Positions 11,645 to 23,749 of a stretch of 64,000 bases of DNA are shown one piece after another. The notes below the pieces were generated by a model. It searched no databases. It worked only from the letters and a program-made list of their open reading frames with translations, and was not told where the DNA came from. Numbering within the stretch: the stretch's first letter is position 1; the number at the start of each line of letters is the position of its first letter. The DNA is from Cricetomys ansorgei (lineage: Eukaryota; Chordata; Mammalia; Rodentia; Nesomyidae). Location: positions 15,030,001-15,094,000 of the forward strand of contig JAMJFZ010001133.1 of assembly GCA_026225945.1 (NCBI GenBank). Reading direction: 5' to 3'. A program made the position numbers and the translations under genes.

Positions 11645-13195
11645 CTGATTTAAAGTCAAATAAACTTTGAAAAGTAATGAGATATGCATACATCAGCTAT
11701 TTTTAGGATTTCTCAAAACTTTTTATTCACGTCATCATTTTATTTCCCAAGAAAGACAATACGTAACTTTTCCCCAAACTTCTCTCACTAGCAAAACTTG
11801 AGCCCCATCAGGGAACATCTCATAGGGTTACGGACGGAAAGAATGCACTGGGAAATGCAGGTGTAGAGGGCGGGTATGCAGAGTTACAGAGAAGTCAATG
11901 AGCTCATTGTAAGAACATCAAGCCAGATCTGTCATGAGACAAATACAGTTGCAGTAGAGGCATAGAAAAGGTGGGCCCAGCCATATTTGATAACAGGATG
12001 GCCAAATGGTCAGAGCGTTGTCTAATGAGTCACCTCAATGCTTATGACATCCTTCTAAGAACCAACTAGCAGAAACTTCTTTGAAGGAGCCAGCTTAATA
12101 CTAATGTCCACCCCTTCTAACAATAATGAAATAAATACTCAATAAATTAATGTCTGATCTGGAACAAAGATCATCCACGATGTTCAATATTCCTTGTGTT
12201 TTTTTTTTCTACAGGAGAGCCAGGAAGTAAATATTTATAAACACTGAATAATCACCAAACAAGTTATATTTGTGTTATAATATGTCTGGATCATATTTCT
12301 TTGTTGATACCTGACTAGGATGAGTGTGACACTTAGGGAATACTGATGAAGCTCTAACAAAACTAATAAACTTTCACTGTCAAGACTTGATTTGAGGAGC
12401 TGGAAAATTGCCCTGAATTTTATCCTGCCAGCTACTTCCTCTCCTTAGAGGGGGATGGCAGGCAGCACCTTCCAAGCATACCCACCAACTGCTACACAGT
12501 TATCCCTTCAAACAACTGCTTTAAGCCTGCTATTCTAAATGATCAGATATTATTCTTGTAAATATGTGAGAAGGTATTTATTATTCAATATCAAACCATG
12601 AGTAACGTTCAGTGACTTGGTCTGAGACAAGAGATGGTCTTCATTCCACGCACTGTAGATAGAGAGACAATACTTTGCTCTGACATTCCTGCTGCAGGAG
12701 CTGCATCTCACAGACTCTTGTCAGAGATCTCCTTCCAGGCTGGTGGAATAAAACCAGTCCTTGCCAGAGTAACATCAGTTGACTGGAAAGCCTTTGAAAG
12801 GACTCTACAGTGCCTCACTTGAAATGAGTTGATGTCAGTTTACCAGATGCATCTTGCTGTTTTTGCCTTGTGTTGTTGCTATTGATGTTGTACCTTTCAA
12901 CTTTCCCTGACAGAAAGACTGCTTCACAGATACTATGCTCAGAATCACCTTCCAATGACTGTAGCAGTTTTAAAATTTGTTAATTGGTTAGCTGACCACT
13001 TCACCTGGGTATTAAAAACTAATGAGGGTCAAAGACAGACAAACTGCTCTAACCTCTTATATTTTTAACCAGGCTGGAAAAATGCAAGTTTTTGGCTTGA
13101 TTTTACACAAATGTGACAAGAAGCCAAGAGAATTGTTACTGATGAGCTGTCATCTTTGTACTAAGAGACTTCACTGTTTCTCACCCAGGAAAGAG
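11645..13195. other. Unique sequence without a gene
   Basis: Non-repetitive AT-rich DNA. A run of nine T lies near 12201. Openings at 12634-12822 and 13022-13204 are short and unrecognised. Confidence 0.5.
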
Positions 13196-13197
13196 GT

Positions 13198-13325
13198 AGA
13201 ATGAGAAGGAAAGAAGGAAGGAAGGAAGGGAGGGAGGGGGAGGGAGGGAGGGACAGAGGGAGGGACGGAAGAAGGCAGAGAGGGAAGAAAAGTGAGGGGA
13301 AGAGAGGGGAGGAGGGAGGGGAAAA
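13198..13325. repeat. (GGAA/GGGA)n homopurine tract
   Basis: Roughly 125 bases of nearly uninterrupted purine on the plus strand, with GAAG then GGAG repeats. It is long enough to favour triplex (H-DNA) formation in principle. The minus-strand opening at 13181-13399 is a Ser/Pro/Phe/Leu artefact. Confidence 0.88.
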
Positions 13326-14120
13326 GCTGTGTAAATTTTCAGAAAAGTTTGGAAAGTTTGTATATTAGCAGATTTAAAAATATCATAAGGTATTAACACA
13401 CTGGGAAACAGCCTTTGTACACTAGGAGGGCCAGTTTATATTGTCTTATTTCATAAATCACGAATCACCTTTTAATCACATTAAATGAGCACTTTCTGTC
13501 TAGAAAAAGAAAGCTCTGATAAAGCAACCATGGCAATCTTCTATCAAGAAAGATGAGATTTTGAAAATAATTTTGAACTATTATGCTTTTCTTTTCTTTC
13601 TGGATAGAGATTGTTATCCATAAAGAAAAGCAACTGGAGGTGTGAATGGTTTTGAGATGGATGGATGAATGGTTTTGAATGGATACATGAATGGTTTGGA
13701 GATTTTGCTATAATCAAAAGTTCATACGTATCCACCATATGCTAAACTTGCTCTAGAATCACTGAGAAAAACTGTGCATAGCATTCTTCATGGCCAGAAT
13801 CATGTACAAACGCTATATGAAAATTTCCTAATCTACAGAGACAAAACTGTGTACCATCAGAGTACCATGAAATGATTAGGGAAGAACACAGGGTGATGAA
13901 AGGTAAGTAAATAGATGATACTAGTTACATTTGTGGCAAAACGAGGCATGCTATCCCTGTCCATGGGAAACCACAGACACTGCTCCATAACAGGGATGAG
14001 TGAGTTCTGCTTCCAATCTCTGAGCTGTCAGCAGGAGTACCACACTCCTACATGTGATGGACTATTTTTTAACATTCAAGAAAGCAAATGATCAAATATA
14101 CACAATGTGATATACTAAAA
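13326..14120. other. Unique sequence without a gene
   Basis: AT-rich DNA. A short GGATGAATGGTTTTGA-like imperfect repeat recurs between 13640 and 13700. No coding signal. Confidence 0.5.
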
Positions 14121-14129
14121 ATTTGCCCA

Positions 14130-14600
14130 TTAGCCCTGAAAAGAAAAAACTGAATAGTCTCTCAGCCTCTAAACTACAACACTCAACAAAACAAAAAACC
14201 ACTAAGCAGTTTTAGTGTTTCAACGTAATACATACAAATTCTAAGCACATCAAAAAGTGGTTAATAGAACCTTCAACTCCAAAAACACAGCCTTGAAATA
14301 GCATCTCTCCTTGAAATAGCATTTAACAAGGTGAGAGAAGAGACTGAAGAATGCTCAGCCCTAAACAGGACATCTAAACCTCTCCGACTCCCAGGGCTCG
14401 GGCCTCCTTGCAGAGGAGGTGGGGGAGAGTGTGGGAGCCGGAGAAGGGGTGACTACAAGGAACTGTTTCTGCAGCAGCACAGTAGGGCAGCTGCATATAT
14501 GAACACATAGTGGTCTGGACAGCATGAACAAGACCTGTGCAAACTTAAGCCAGACTTTTCCCAGCATGCATAGGGGGAGGTAATAAATAAAATACATTGT
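14130..14600 (+). mobile_element. L1 (Lx-type) 3' UTR fragment
   Basis: GTGACTACAAGGAACTGTTT, CAGCACAGTAGGGCAGCTGC, ACACATAGTGGTCTGGACAG and CCCAGCATGCATAGGGGGAG follow one another in the order I recall for old rodent Lx L1 3' UTRs. The 5' limit is uncertain. The minus-strand opening at 14361-14597 lies within it. Confidence 0.55.
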
Positions 14601-14604
14601 GTTT

Positions 14605-15185
14605 TAAATGTTTGAAGTACATTTTATGTATCAAAGAGATTGTTACATAACTATGTCTTAGATATTACTAAAATTAGTAACACCTATTTCTTTCTCCTCT
14701 CTAAAAATGTGACCACTAGGAAACTTGGAGTTGACACAGTGACTCAGATACATTTCCTTTAAACAGCATCACTGCTATACAGAGTCATGTTTTCCTTTCT
14801 AACTCGGTTTCTAGTTTAAATTGGTCTTTAATTAACCGGACTTCAGCTTTGAGAAGCTCACAGGCTAGATATTTTAAAACTCTCTCCCCTTATACTAATC
14901 TCTGGGTATATTACAACAAGCACATTGCAAGGCTTATCAATGAGCATTCAGCGACGGTGGAGATAGGACTCCTCCCTCACACAGTACAGAGAAGCAGTCC
15001 TGAAGCAGTTCGCACCTAAGGTCAGAAGCCAAGAGAGTATGACTGAAGGAAATGGACAGAGAGACCTTCCAAAGGAACTTACTCTCCCCTTAGAGTTTCA
15101 GATGGAAAGTAGACATATATTGAAAATAATTATATTTAATACCTGGGTCTTTCAACAAAAGACAGAATGTCTTTTATGTGTGTGA
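14605..15185. other. Unique sequence without a gene
   Basis: AT-rich non-repetitive DNA with no recognised feature. Confidence 0.5.
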
Positions 15186-15187
15186 GC

Positions 15188-15236
15188 TATATTCCACATC
15201 ATCGTGACCCACGGGTTGAGAACCGCTGCTTAGCCG
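15188..15236 (-). mobile_element. URR1-like hAT DNA transposon end fragment
   Basis: CGTGACCCACGGGTTGAGAA followed by CCGCTGCT resembles the terminal part of rodent URR1 (hAT-Charlie type), where the complement reads as the usual terminus. It is only about 45 bases long. Confidence 0.5.
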
Positions 15237-15511
15237 CTATTAACACACATTAAACAAAAACTAAATTTTAAACAAAGAAGATTTAAATATAGACATGGCA
15301 GAGATTATAAAATTCAGAAAGACAACTACAAGAAACATTGTGTCGTTAAATTTTAAATCTATATTAAAAACTTGGAAGTCTAGTCTGAGTAATTGCCAAA
15401 TCAGATTCAAAATAAAATATGTCTTTAAAGTCTTTAAATCACTTGATTCAAAAACTTCCTAGAAAGCTTTTAGTCTTACTCTCCTCTCAGGAAATGAATT
15501 ACCCCAATGTT

Positions 15512-15722
15512 TAAAAAGATTCATTTATTTATCATGTGAATATTCGTGTGTGCGTGAGATGCACCGTGAGGATGCGGGAGCTCAGGGATGCTAGAAGATG
15601 CATCGGACCCCCTGGAACCACGGTCACAGAGGGTTTAAGCTTTCAAGTGGGGGCTGGGGAATCAAATCTGGGTTCCTTGCCAGAGCAGTAACTGCTCTAC
15701 AGCTGAACCCTCTGTCCAGCCA
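15512..15722 (-). mobile_element. B3-type SINE
   Basis: In antisense: TTCATTTATTTATCATGTGA, then TGCATCGGACCCCCTGGAAC, GAATCAAATCTGGGTTCCTT, and GCTGAACCCTCTGTCCAGCC at the head end. The order matches a near-complete, diverged B3 copy. Confidence 0.85.
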
Positions 15723-15724
15723 TG

Positions 15725-16255
15725 ATTCCAATGTCCTTTTAAAAAAACATGAAAGGAAATGCTAACTAAGTAGTTTTATAGAAAATGTAATCCCAAACCT
15801 GTCAAAGATAGTATGAGAAAGAAAATCTCTAGTATAATTGTAATTAACATATATACCAAAATCTTAAAATGTCAGCAAATTTGCAAGCTCCTTGTTTGAA
15901 AACTGACCCAAGTAGGATTAATGGCAAAATTATATATTTGACAAGTTTTTTCCATATGAAATTTGGGAAAATGGCAAAAAGGTCCTGTTAGCAATAGCTT
16001 TGAGCTGCCAGGAAACAACAGCGATCAGCAGCAACGGGCACAGAAACGCAGCAGGGTAAAGGGACTGCTCTAACGTTAACTGTGGTGATAGGCATGCCGA
16101 ATGTGTAAGGGTTTTATTATACATAAATAAATGCCTGAGTAAAAAGCAACACAGACAAAAGGCCAAAAGGGTTCCTACTTACTAAATCTAGGGAAACTGA
16201 GCAACAAATAGATGGTGATATTTGGGGAACATTTTGAACAGATTTCTAAATTGTG
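15725..16255. other. Unique sequence without a gene
   Basis: AT-rich non-repetitive DNA. A minus-strand opening at 15930-16166 has a hydrophobic N-terminal run but no recognisable relative. Confidence 0.45.
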
Positions 16256-16257
16256 TT

Positions 16258-16460
16258 TCCTGATTGCTGTGTGTGTGCTCCTGTATCTTTAAGGGCAATC
16301 ACTGTGCCAGCAGCCTGAGGTGCTGGCAGGGAAGTGTGATTTATTTATAGCTGTAAGATGTAAATGGCTGCTGCCTTCTGCTAAATGACTGCTTTTGATA
16401 CCTAGCCAAAGGTCATGAACAGAGTAATTGAAGCTGCACTCTGAGATTTACATTTTCAAA
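16258..16460. promoter_or_regulatory. Candidate enhancer-like conserved block
   Basis: Repeat-free stretch with dense motif-like words: TATCTTTAAGGGCAATCAC near 16275, GTGATTTATTTATAG near 16337, and AGGTCATGAACA at 16410-16421, an inverted nuclear-receptor half-site pair with no spacer. There is no open frame. The regulatory reading is inference and needs cross-species alignment. Confidence 0.35.
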
Positions 16461-16464
16461 GCAA

Positions 16465-18560
16465 AGTTTATGTGGAGGAAGTCTCCTGGTGTGGCACTCA
16501 CTCCAACCTAAGGCAACAATGGGAGTGAATCACTAGTGGGCTTTGAGCTCCCACCATAATGGTGACAGAGCTTGGCTGAAGGGCTGTGGGATGAGTCAAG
16601 CTATGAGATTTCTTTCATCATGCAAACAGACCTTTGGGTCAGTAAGGAGGAACATTGAGTTAATAAAACTCCTGAGGACAAGCAGTGGGCGTCAGTTGTC
16701 CAGGATGGTGCTTGCCATGAGATGCTGTCCCCTCTGCTGAGGTCTGGCAGGCTTGTATCTATGGGATTGTCTCCTTGTTTTTATTAAACCCTTGCTGGAC
16801 TAATTACATGCAACAGTGATGTTGGTAAATTTTAATTTATTGATTAATATAAACAAATTAAATGATACTGATAATGGATAAGATAAGGAGAATAAAAGCT
16901 TCCTTATAGTAGATATGATTTTAAAATACTGAAGGAAGATGGAAGTAGAACCATACCAGTATTCTGCAAAAACTACCATCAAATAGATTGATGTAAGAAA
17001 CATCAGTGCACTCATGCATTGTTTCTTTGGTCTGTCTGCACACCAGAATTGGGGGGTCAATAACAGCACCCTATCCCAGGAAAAGTCATGCAATATTTGG
17101 CCTGCTTTTCAAAAGTAGAATTTTGAAGAAAAAAAAAAGAGGAATCAATACAGAATAAACATGAAATTGCTATTAATATAGATTTTCATTTTAGACACTA
17201 TATATATGTATGTATATATGTATATATGAGATGTTAACACTATAGAGATACATCACTGCTACATTTTATAATTGTACATTGGTTATATAAGCCAATTATG
17301 TCAGTATTTGTAAAGGGGGAGTCTATCAAGGGAAAGAACAATGTATGAGATCTATTCTTAAGTGGTTTACAAATAATAAATGCACGTGAGGATCTAAATG
17401 AGAAAAAAAAAGGATGAGATATTTAACAAATAGTGAACTTGGTAAAGAGTGTAAGAGCATTCTACAGACTATCCAACTTTCTTTCATTTAGGTTACTGAA
17501 GATAACTTTCTAAGGATCTCTTATTATATACCAGCATAAAGCAATTTCCAATTTTACCATTGAGTAGGACAGCTGAGGTGTAGAAGCACACTGCTACCCT
17601 TTATGTTCACACATGCACAAATGTGTACACATGCACGCGCATTACATACTTGTGCAGATATGTGTAATTGTTTCACAAGGGACAAGTAAGAAACCAGCAA
17701 TGCTTTCATTCTTCAGAGAAGACCTAAAGTTGAGAGAGATTTTTAAAAAATCTTTGTTCTTGACTTTTAAGCCACTATTCAACCCAAATAATAAGTAAGT
17801 GAAAATAAAGTTCTGCCAAGCCAAGCATTGCTAAAAATGTGTGGTAGTGGAATTTCTCACACACTACAGACAAAAGTCCAGAAAGTAATTTGGCATTCTT
17901 CTGTAAATCTCAGTATATCCAAACCCTAAGAACACAATGGTCAGCAATTCTAGTTATTGGTCCGTGACTCTGGTAAACATGTACACCAGGAGTCATATTT
18001 CAGAATTTTCATGGTGGAAACTCTTGTTCACAGAATCAGGAGTATATGGAGCCCTGATTCTCTTAAATGGCACAGAGAAGAGGAAATGGGTGACTTTTAA
18101 TTGCCTATAGGGAAAAAACAAACCCAAAAAACATGAATTTAAATAACACTGAAGTTGCAAGTTAAGTAACTGCTTATAGATTCCAAACAACACGCACTTC
18201 AGCCATGAATTTGCCATACTGCAAACATGGTAAGGCTATAATACAAAGGAATGGAGGTTTACAGGCACAGATCACAATGCCGGTTCCCTTTGGTGATGAG
18301 AGAAGATACGAGTGAGAAGGGAAACCCAACACACTTCAACAGCTTCTGTGATGTGGCAGTGTCTTATTTTTTAAACTGAGTAGTGAGTGTATAGTTTGAT
18401 CGTTCATTCATGGAATCATATGTACTGCATAATATTCATGAAATTCCCTGAAATAAATATATGTAAAGGCTAAACTTTGTTGTGCTTTTCAAAGAGAAAG
18501 AACACATGAAATGGATATAAAGAAGATAAATTAGGTAAAGAGAAGTGCTGAGTAGATTTA
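16465..18560. other. Unique sequence without a gene
   Basis: About 2 kb of AT-rich DNA. A TA/TATG low-complexity tract lies at 17196-17232. Openings at 16543-16740 (plus), 16800-17093 (minus), 17613-17824 (both strands) and 17993-18217 (minus) are short and unrecognised. Confidence 0.5.
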
Positions 18561-18568
18561 AATCACTC

Positions 18569-18710
18569 TTTTTTTTGTTTTGTTTTGTGAGACAGGGTTT
18601 CTCTGTTGTAACTCTGGCTGTCCTGGAACTCACTATAGACCAGGCTGGTCTTGAACTCACAGAGATTTGCCTACGTATGCCTCCCGGGTGCACTGCCACC
18701 ACTCAGCCTA
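18569..18710 (-). mobile_element. B1 SINE
   Basis: A T-rich tail complement (18569-18586) is followed by GAGACAGGGTTTCTCTGTTG, CTGGCTGTCCTGGAACTCAC and CCAGGCTGGTCTTGAACTCA. Flanks with ATTTAAAT (before) and ATTTAAAC (after, near 18711) look like a diverged target-site duplication. The head end is slightly damaged. Confidence 0.92.
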
Positions 18711-18714
18711 TTTA

Positions 18715-20660
18715 AACCTCTTCTATCCACAGCCAGTCTATGCAGACTGAGAGACAGTTGCCTGTGAGATGGTAGATTCGACCCTGCCAGGTCTTCTGTA
18801 TGTCTTTCAGAGTGCAAGGTCTGTGTTCATGAAAAAAACAATGCAGTATGAAAAGAGGGAAGAATTCAAAGTTGACCGCGTATTAGCACTACGTGCATGA
18901 AAGTACGCCATAGGACAATTAGAATTCTACTATTTCCCTTAGTGACTAGGCTTGGCCTGTGCCTTGTGAGGTCGAAGGTCAGGGTGCTCAGTGTTCAGCG
19001 GGCTACCCTAAAGAGGAGGAACTGAAGAGGCAGTCTTGACTGCTTGCTCATCTTACACCAGTATTGAAAAGCTTGATGAGTTTGCTCTTTCTTACCACAA
19101 ATCGGTTACTGTACATTTCAATAGCTCTTTCCCTCCAACTTTAACCCATTCTTTCCTTTCTGCTCTGTGGCCTCAATGAATCTCACCAGCAACCCAGAAA
19201 CAGAGGCATTGTCTAATTCTTTGTCTGCCTTTCAGATCCCCTCCCCAGATGGTCACTAGAAATCACTGGTTCTTTTGCCTCATAACCATCTGCTTGGTCT
19301 ACCTTTGTGCTCTACCTTTACAACCCCACCCCGAGCTGTACGCCTCCTCTTCACAGCAACTCAGCATCCGTCATTTCACCAGAAACTGAAACTGATCTAT
19401 CAGGAAGTAGAGGCGAGAAAAAGTAAGCCTTCACCCCATGCCTGAATTTCTCCAATTTAGATATATAGCCCGCATTTTACCTTCTAACCTGCTCTCTTTC
19501 CCCTTTCACTTTAAATTCTATCTAGTAGTTACTCATCTTCTAACATTAACCAGGAGGAACAGAGGTGTCATAGCAGTCGACAGTAACGTATATGTTTCAT
19601 TTGGTGGAGTGTGGTTCTCCTCAGGGCCTGGTGTTGACTGCTTCTGCAGAGAGGAGAGGAAAGGTTGACCCTGATCCTGCAGAGCCCCTGGAATGGATCA
19701 AGGCAGTGCGCTGCTCAGTAAATACTTCTGATGATGAATAATAGATGAGGAAGCCTGCTGAATTAGAAACCCGTTTATGATCTAAAAATCAGTCTTTTTG
19801 TGGTGTACGTGTTACTTTCCTTCCCAGGGTTTGGCAAACCACTATATACAGCAAACTTTTTCTTGGAGAACAACTCAAAGGCTTACAGAGGTACTGAGCC
19901 ACTTTAAAGAGGAATAAAACAGGGTATGAAAGAATGTGCATTCGGAGACAGAGTAGGACACTGGAGAAACCTAAGAAAGATGGCAGCGTATCTCCAACTA
20001 GGCTCATTTCTGGCTAAGTAGATCACACTAGAAGGGAGACGATGGTTGTTATCTTTAACTGCTTACATTAGTGGCAGGTACTTTGCTTTCTGATGATCAG
20101 GCTTTGATGGGAATTCTCACCACACTCCTATTAAAGAAAGCAGAATTTCAGGGTTAATATTTTTTACAATGACTCTCTTAAGTTTTCTAAGAAAGCGTGT
20201 CCTACAGTTAACAATTTTTACATTATTGTTCATAGTGCTATTCTGAAAGCTGTGTCTGTGTTCTCATGTAACTTAGTTCCTTTACAAGATTTTAGCCACC
20301 ATGAAATACCCAAAGGAAGGATATATGTCTTCCATATGATTTTGGGGGGCTTTCCTGATGCACTGTGTAATTAGTAGAGATACTATTGCTTTTACTCAAA
20401 AGTTTATCATTCCCAAATCAGGAAGATCAATGTAAATGCTTTCATCCTAATTCAAAGAGGAATGCCTTACCACATGGCACGTGTCCAGTCCATGGATGGG
20501 GAAGAGAGAAAATGGCAGTGTGGACATCTACCACTAGGCCATCAAAAAGCCAGTGAAGGCACTAAGGTAATGATTTGCAAGGTGCCCTGGGAAAACAGTC
20601 AAGTCTTTCTCTGAAGAACTCCAGGAACTGGATCAAAGCTAGTCAGGAGCTAGAGAGAGA
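18715..20660. other. Unique sequence without a gene
   Basis: Non-repetitive DNA. The segment near 19690-19740 (GCTCAGTAAATACTTCTGATG) looks like the 3' end of an ancient L2, but too little is left to be sure. Openings at 19438-19668 and 19789-20007 are unrecognised. Confidence 0.45.
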
Positions 20661-20667
20661 TCAGGAA

Positions 20668-20905
20668 GTGATTGCAGAGCTTGAGACACTGAGTTTGTGT
20701 TAACAGTGTGATCTTGCAATCCTGGTACTGGGGAAGTAGAGAGGAAGGAATCTCTGGAGCTTGTTGATTGGCTAATCTTGCTGAGTCAGTGAGCTTGAGG
20801 TTTTGTGAGAGACCCTGCCTCAAAATTAGAGTGGAGAGTTGTAGAGGAAAGCACCCAAAGTCAACCTCTGATGTCGGATCCCCTACATATACATATGAAT
20901 TATGG
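20668..20905 (+). mobile_element. RSINE1/B4-type SINE
   Basis: TCCTGGTACTGGGGAAGTAG, GTGAGAGACCCTGCCTCAAA, GAAAGCACCCAAAGTCAACC and TCTGATGTCGGATCCCC appear in the order typical of rodent RSINE1/B4A copies, including the 'acctgaggttgacctctg'-like 3' segment. Strongly diverged. Openings on both strands here (20650-21070) are not genes. Confidence 0.65.
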
Positions 20906-20909
20906 CACG

Positions 20910-21500
20910 TGGTGGGAAGGGGCACTTATAATTCCAGTGCTCAGGAGATGACACTACAGCTGGATCCCGGCCAACCACGGTTCCACTGTGGGACACTCTC
21001 CACCTTGCCTCCACCTCTACCCCTGCACAAAGCCAGGTTACTCATCATGAACAATAAATATCTCATATGAATGATCAATGGTGGCGTTTTGTCTTAGTGT
21101 TCTTTCCCTCTTTTTCATATTCCAAAGATCTCATGCTACCTGAGTGCTCCTAACAACCTATGAAGACCCCAACACCACATGGATAACTCTTTATGGATGT
21201 CTGTCTGCCATCTAAAAATCTGTACTTTTCCTTGATGCTTTCCTGTGAGCTGTCCCATCTGAGACACCTGAATGAAAGTACACCAAGAATCCCAGAGAAG
21301 CTCTCTATGTGCGTTTATAAATAACTACTAAACTATTGAGATTGTTACTTTTCTCATCTGTGACAAGGGAATGGCAACAAGGCTTTAATTGAATCCATTT
21401 CACTTAATTGTAAGGCAATGCCTGCAGATGGTAATCAGAACATAACATTTTTTCCTACAATTTTCCCATCAATAGACCAGCAGTGGTCTTTCAAAATTCC
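20910..21500. other. Mostly unique sequence without a gene
   Basis: The first 150 bases (CACTTATAATTCCAGTGCTC, ending AATAAATATCTCAT) may be a second worn SINE copy. The rest is non-repetitive. Confidence 0.4.
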
Positions 21501-21504
21501 AACA

Positions 21505-21655
21505 GTGAGGGTTGGCAGGACAACTGCCCAGATACAAGCACTTGGCACACAAGCCTGGTGACTGAGAATCATCCCTGGAACCCACACAGAGTGGAAGGAG
21601 AGGATTGACTCCACAATTTTACCCTCCTATCTCTACGTGTGTGCTGTGGTACACA

Positions 21656-21695
<40 letters not shown>

Positions 21696-21720
21696 CACAC
21701 TCACAGTCACACACACACAA
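21505..21720 (+). mobile_element. B2-superfamily SINE with (CA)n tail
   Basis: GGTTGGCAGGACAACTGCCC, AAGCCTGGTGACTGAGAATC and CCCTGGAACCCACACAGAGT, then ACGTGTGTGCTGTGG, match the tRNA-derived SINE subtype whose body ends in a CA repeat. The (CA)n at 21650-21720 is its expanded tail. Confidence 0.7.
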
Positions 21721-21724
21721 CTGT

Positions 21725-22180
21725 CATTATCATTAGTGGCAGTATATATAACAATAAAGTCAAAATTCTAAAAACAGAAAAAACGTTTGCTTCTTTAGAA
21801 ACGTAACAGAGCATGTAAGGGAGACGAGGAACGCTGGACCACAATGCAATCTCCAAGAAGGTCTTGTTAATCAGTTTTATAGAGAGAGATAAAAGTAAAA
21901 AGTCTCAAATGGCCTCCAGATCTCATAACTACCCAAATAAACCAAGACATAATATTAATAATTCATAAAGTGAATTATTATTTTTGTCTTGGATTAAAAA
22001 CTATAGTTTTCAATAAGTTGCAAGCAGAAACTTAAAAAGTAGAGACCTTGAGACATTCCTGGCAAACAGGCAAATGAACTGCATGACCCTTGCTTGGTTA
22101 AAATCCCACAGTCTCACCATCACCAATAAAACCTAGCTGCACATACTTGAGACATAACTTTTGCATTTGCTGGATATAAT
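21725..22180. other. Unique sequence without a gene
   Basis: AT-rich non-repetitive DNA with no recognised feature. Confidence 0.5.
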
Positions 22181-22185
22181 TAAGT

Positions 22186-22500
22186 CGGTCATCCTTAATC
22201 TAAAACTGAAAAATCTGTGAGGACCCAAAATCCAGGACTTCCTTAGAGCCAAAAATGTGTCATAAGTGGAAGGTCTGCACCTGCTTTCCTGTGATACATT
22301 GCAATGGAAATGCAGATGGACCTGAAATAGGGAGTAGAGATGACCTTCAGGAGACATATATTAATTTCATGTTTAGTCTTGTATCTTATCCCAAAGTTAT
22401 CTCATGTGTATTCAAATATTTCAGAATAAAATCCCTAATCCAAACCAACTCTGGCACCAAGCATTTTGAATATGGGCACTCGGTCTGCGGTGTGGAAGCC
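22186..22500. mobile_element. Tigger2-like DNA transposon remnant
   Basis: TCATCCTTAATCTAAAACTG, CATAAGTGGAAGGTCTGCAC, TCAGGAGACATATATTAATT, TTCATGTTTAGTCTTGTATC, ATCCCAAAGTTATCTCATG and GCACCAAGCATTTTGAATAT occur in the same order as the non-coding Tigger2-type (TcMar) elements of mammals. It encodes no transposase. The 85-codon opening at 22255-22512 is an artefact of this remnant. Confidence 0.75.
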
Positions 22501-22504
22501 TCAT

Positions 22505-23242
22505 TCTCTTAAGGCATATCTAATTGGTAGAAGACCACAAAAGGGGGTCAAACAAGAAAAGCAGTTCAGAGGAGGGTCAGAAATCATCTACAGCTCTGAA
22601 TACCCACACTATCACATTGGCATACACCCACAGATAGCCCTGGGGCCTGAGCCCCAAGCCCTTTTCCCTGATCCCTAGAAGACACCCAGAGAATTCAAAT
22701 GTGCATAAAGAAACCCGGTACTTTACTTGTTCAAATCTCTGTGGCCATGTCAGTTTTCATTCCCAAAAGTCTTATTCCTGATCCAACAGTTGCGTGCTGG
22801 AAGAGAGAAGAGGTCAGATTGCAGTAAGGAGCATGCCCACACATGGGACCACGCAGCATAATAGAAACCTCCAGTCTGTGTGAGAAGTCAGAGTCCTGCA
22901 TGGAGGCCCAACCCCAGGAGACTGTGATCCACTCAGCATGCCAGTCTAATAGTGACTGGCATTTATGACACATGTTCCCAAAGTCAGCGAAAATGGGAAG
23001 AGCATGAAAGAGGAGGGGTGAGAAATTTTTATGCCAATATAAGGTATTACCAACATCACCTCTGCTCATACTCCAGTGGCTACAGTTCAACTCCTGTCCT
23101 CCCCAAGCTATGGGGGAGACTGGGAAATGAATCCTAGCTGAGTGCTGGGGAGGACGGAATCTAATCTTCAGAAATAGCTATCAGCCTCTGCTGCAGAGAA
23201 CAGGAAACCACATCAGAACACTTCTAGGTATGGCACCTCTTT
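22505..23242. other. Unique sequence without a gene
   Basis: Contains a 119-codon opening on the minus strand (22731-23090) with no recognisable domain, signal peptide or family resemblance. I regard it as chance. Confidence 0.45.
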
Positions 23243-23245
23243 AGT

Positions 23246-23553
23246 TGCATATGTGTTGTGTTAACAATGACCAAAGCAAATTGGGAAAGAAAGAGTTGAT
23301 TTGGCTTACATATCCTGGTCACAGTCCATCACTGAGGACAGCCACAGCAGGAACTCCAGCAAGGCGGGACCTGAAGCCATGGAGGAGCGCTATTTACTGC
23401 TTGTTCCTCATAGCTTACTCAGGGTTGGATTCTCCCACACCAATCATTACTCAAGAAAATGTCCCAGGGGCTTGCCTACAGGCTGGTCTGATGGGGGCAC
23501 TTTCTCAACTGAGCTTCCCTCTTCCAAGATGATCAAGTTGAAAACAAAATACT
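23246..23553 (-). mobile_element. MaLR-type (MT/ORR1-like) solo LTR
   Basis: In antisense: GACCAAAGCAAATTGGGAAA, GATTTGGCTTACATATCCTG, TTACTCAAGAAAATGTCCCA and TTTCTCAACTGAGCTTCCCT, ending ATGATCAAGTTGAAAAC. These follow the order of rodent MaLR LTRs, whose sense strand carries a polyadenylation region. Plus-strand openings at 23245-23582 are LTR artefacts. Confidence 0.7.
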
Positions 23554-23569
23554 CTCTCTTGCTCTGTTT

Positions 23570-23745
23570 TTTTTTCCCCTAAGAAAATAGCATCTTACTA
23601 TATAGCCGATGGTAGTCGTGGAGTTGCTGTATAGCTCATAGAAGCCTAAGACACGCTATGTATCCCAAACTGGCCTATAATGACCCTTCTGCCTCAGCCT
23701 CTAAAATGATGGGACTGCATTGCGGACTATTATGCCTGTTTCACT
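23570..23745 (-). mobile_element. Old B1/PB1D-like SINE
   Basis: A T-run, then CTATATAGCCGATGGTAG, CCAAACTGGCCTATAATGAC, CTTCTGCCTCAGCCTCTAAA and ATGATGGGACTGCATTGCGG. The antisense B1 layout is clear but strongly diverged. Confidence 0.6.
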
Positions 23746-23749
23746 CTGT

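Noticed and set aside
22255..22512. 85-codon frame as a possible small protein
   Set aside because: Falls within a Tigger2-like non-coding transposon remnant.
22731..23090. 119-codon minus-strand frame
   Set aside because: No recognisable family and no splice or promoter context; likely chance.
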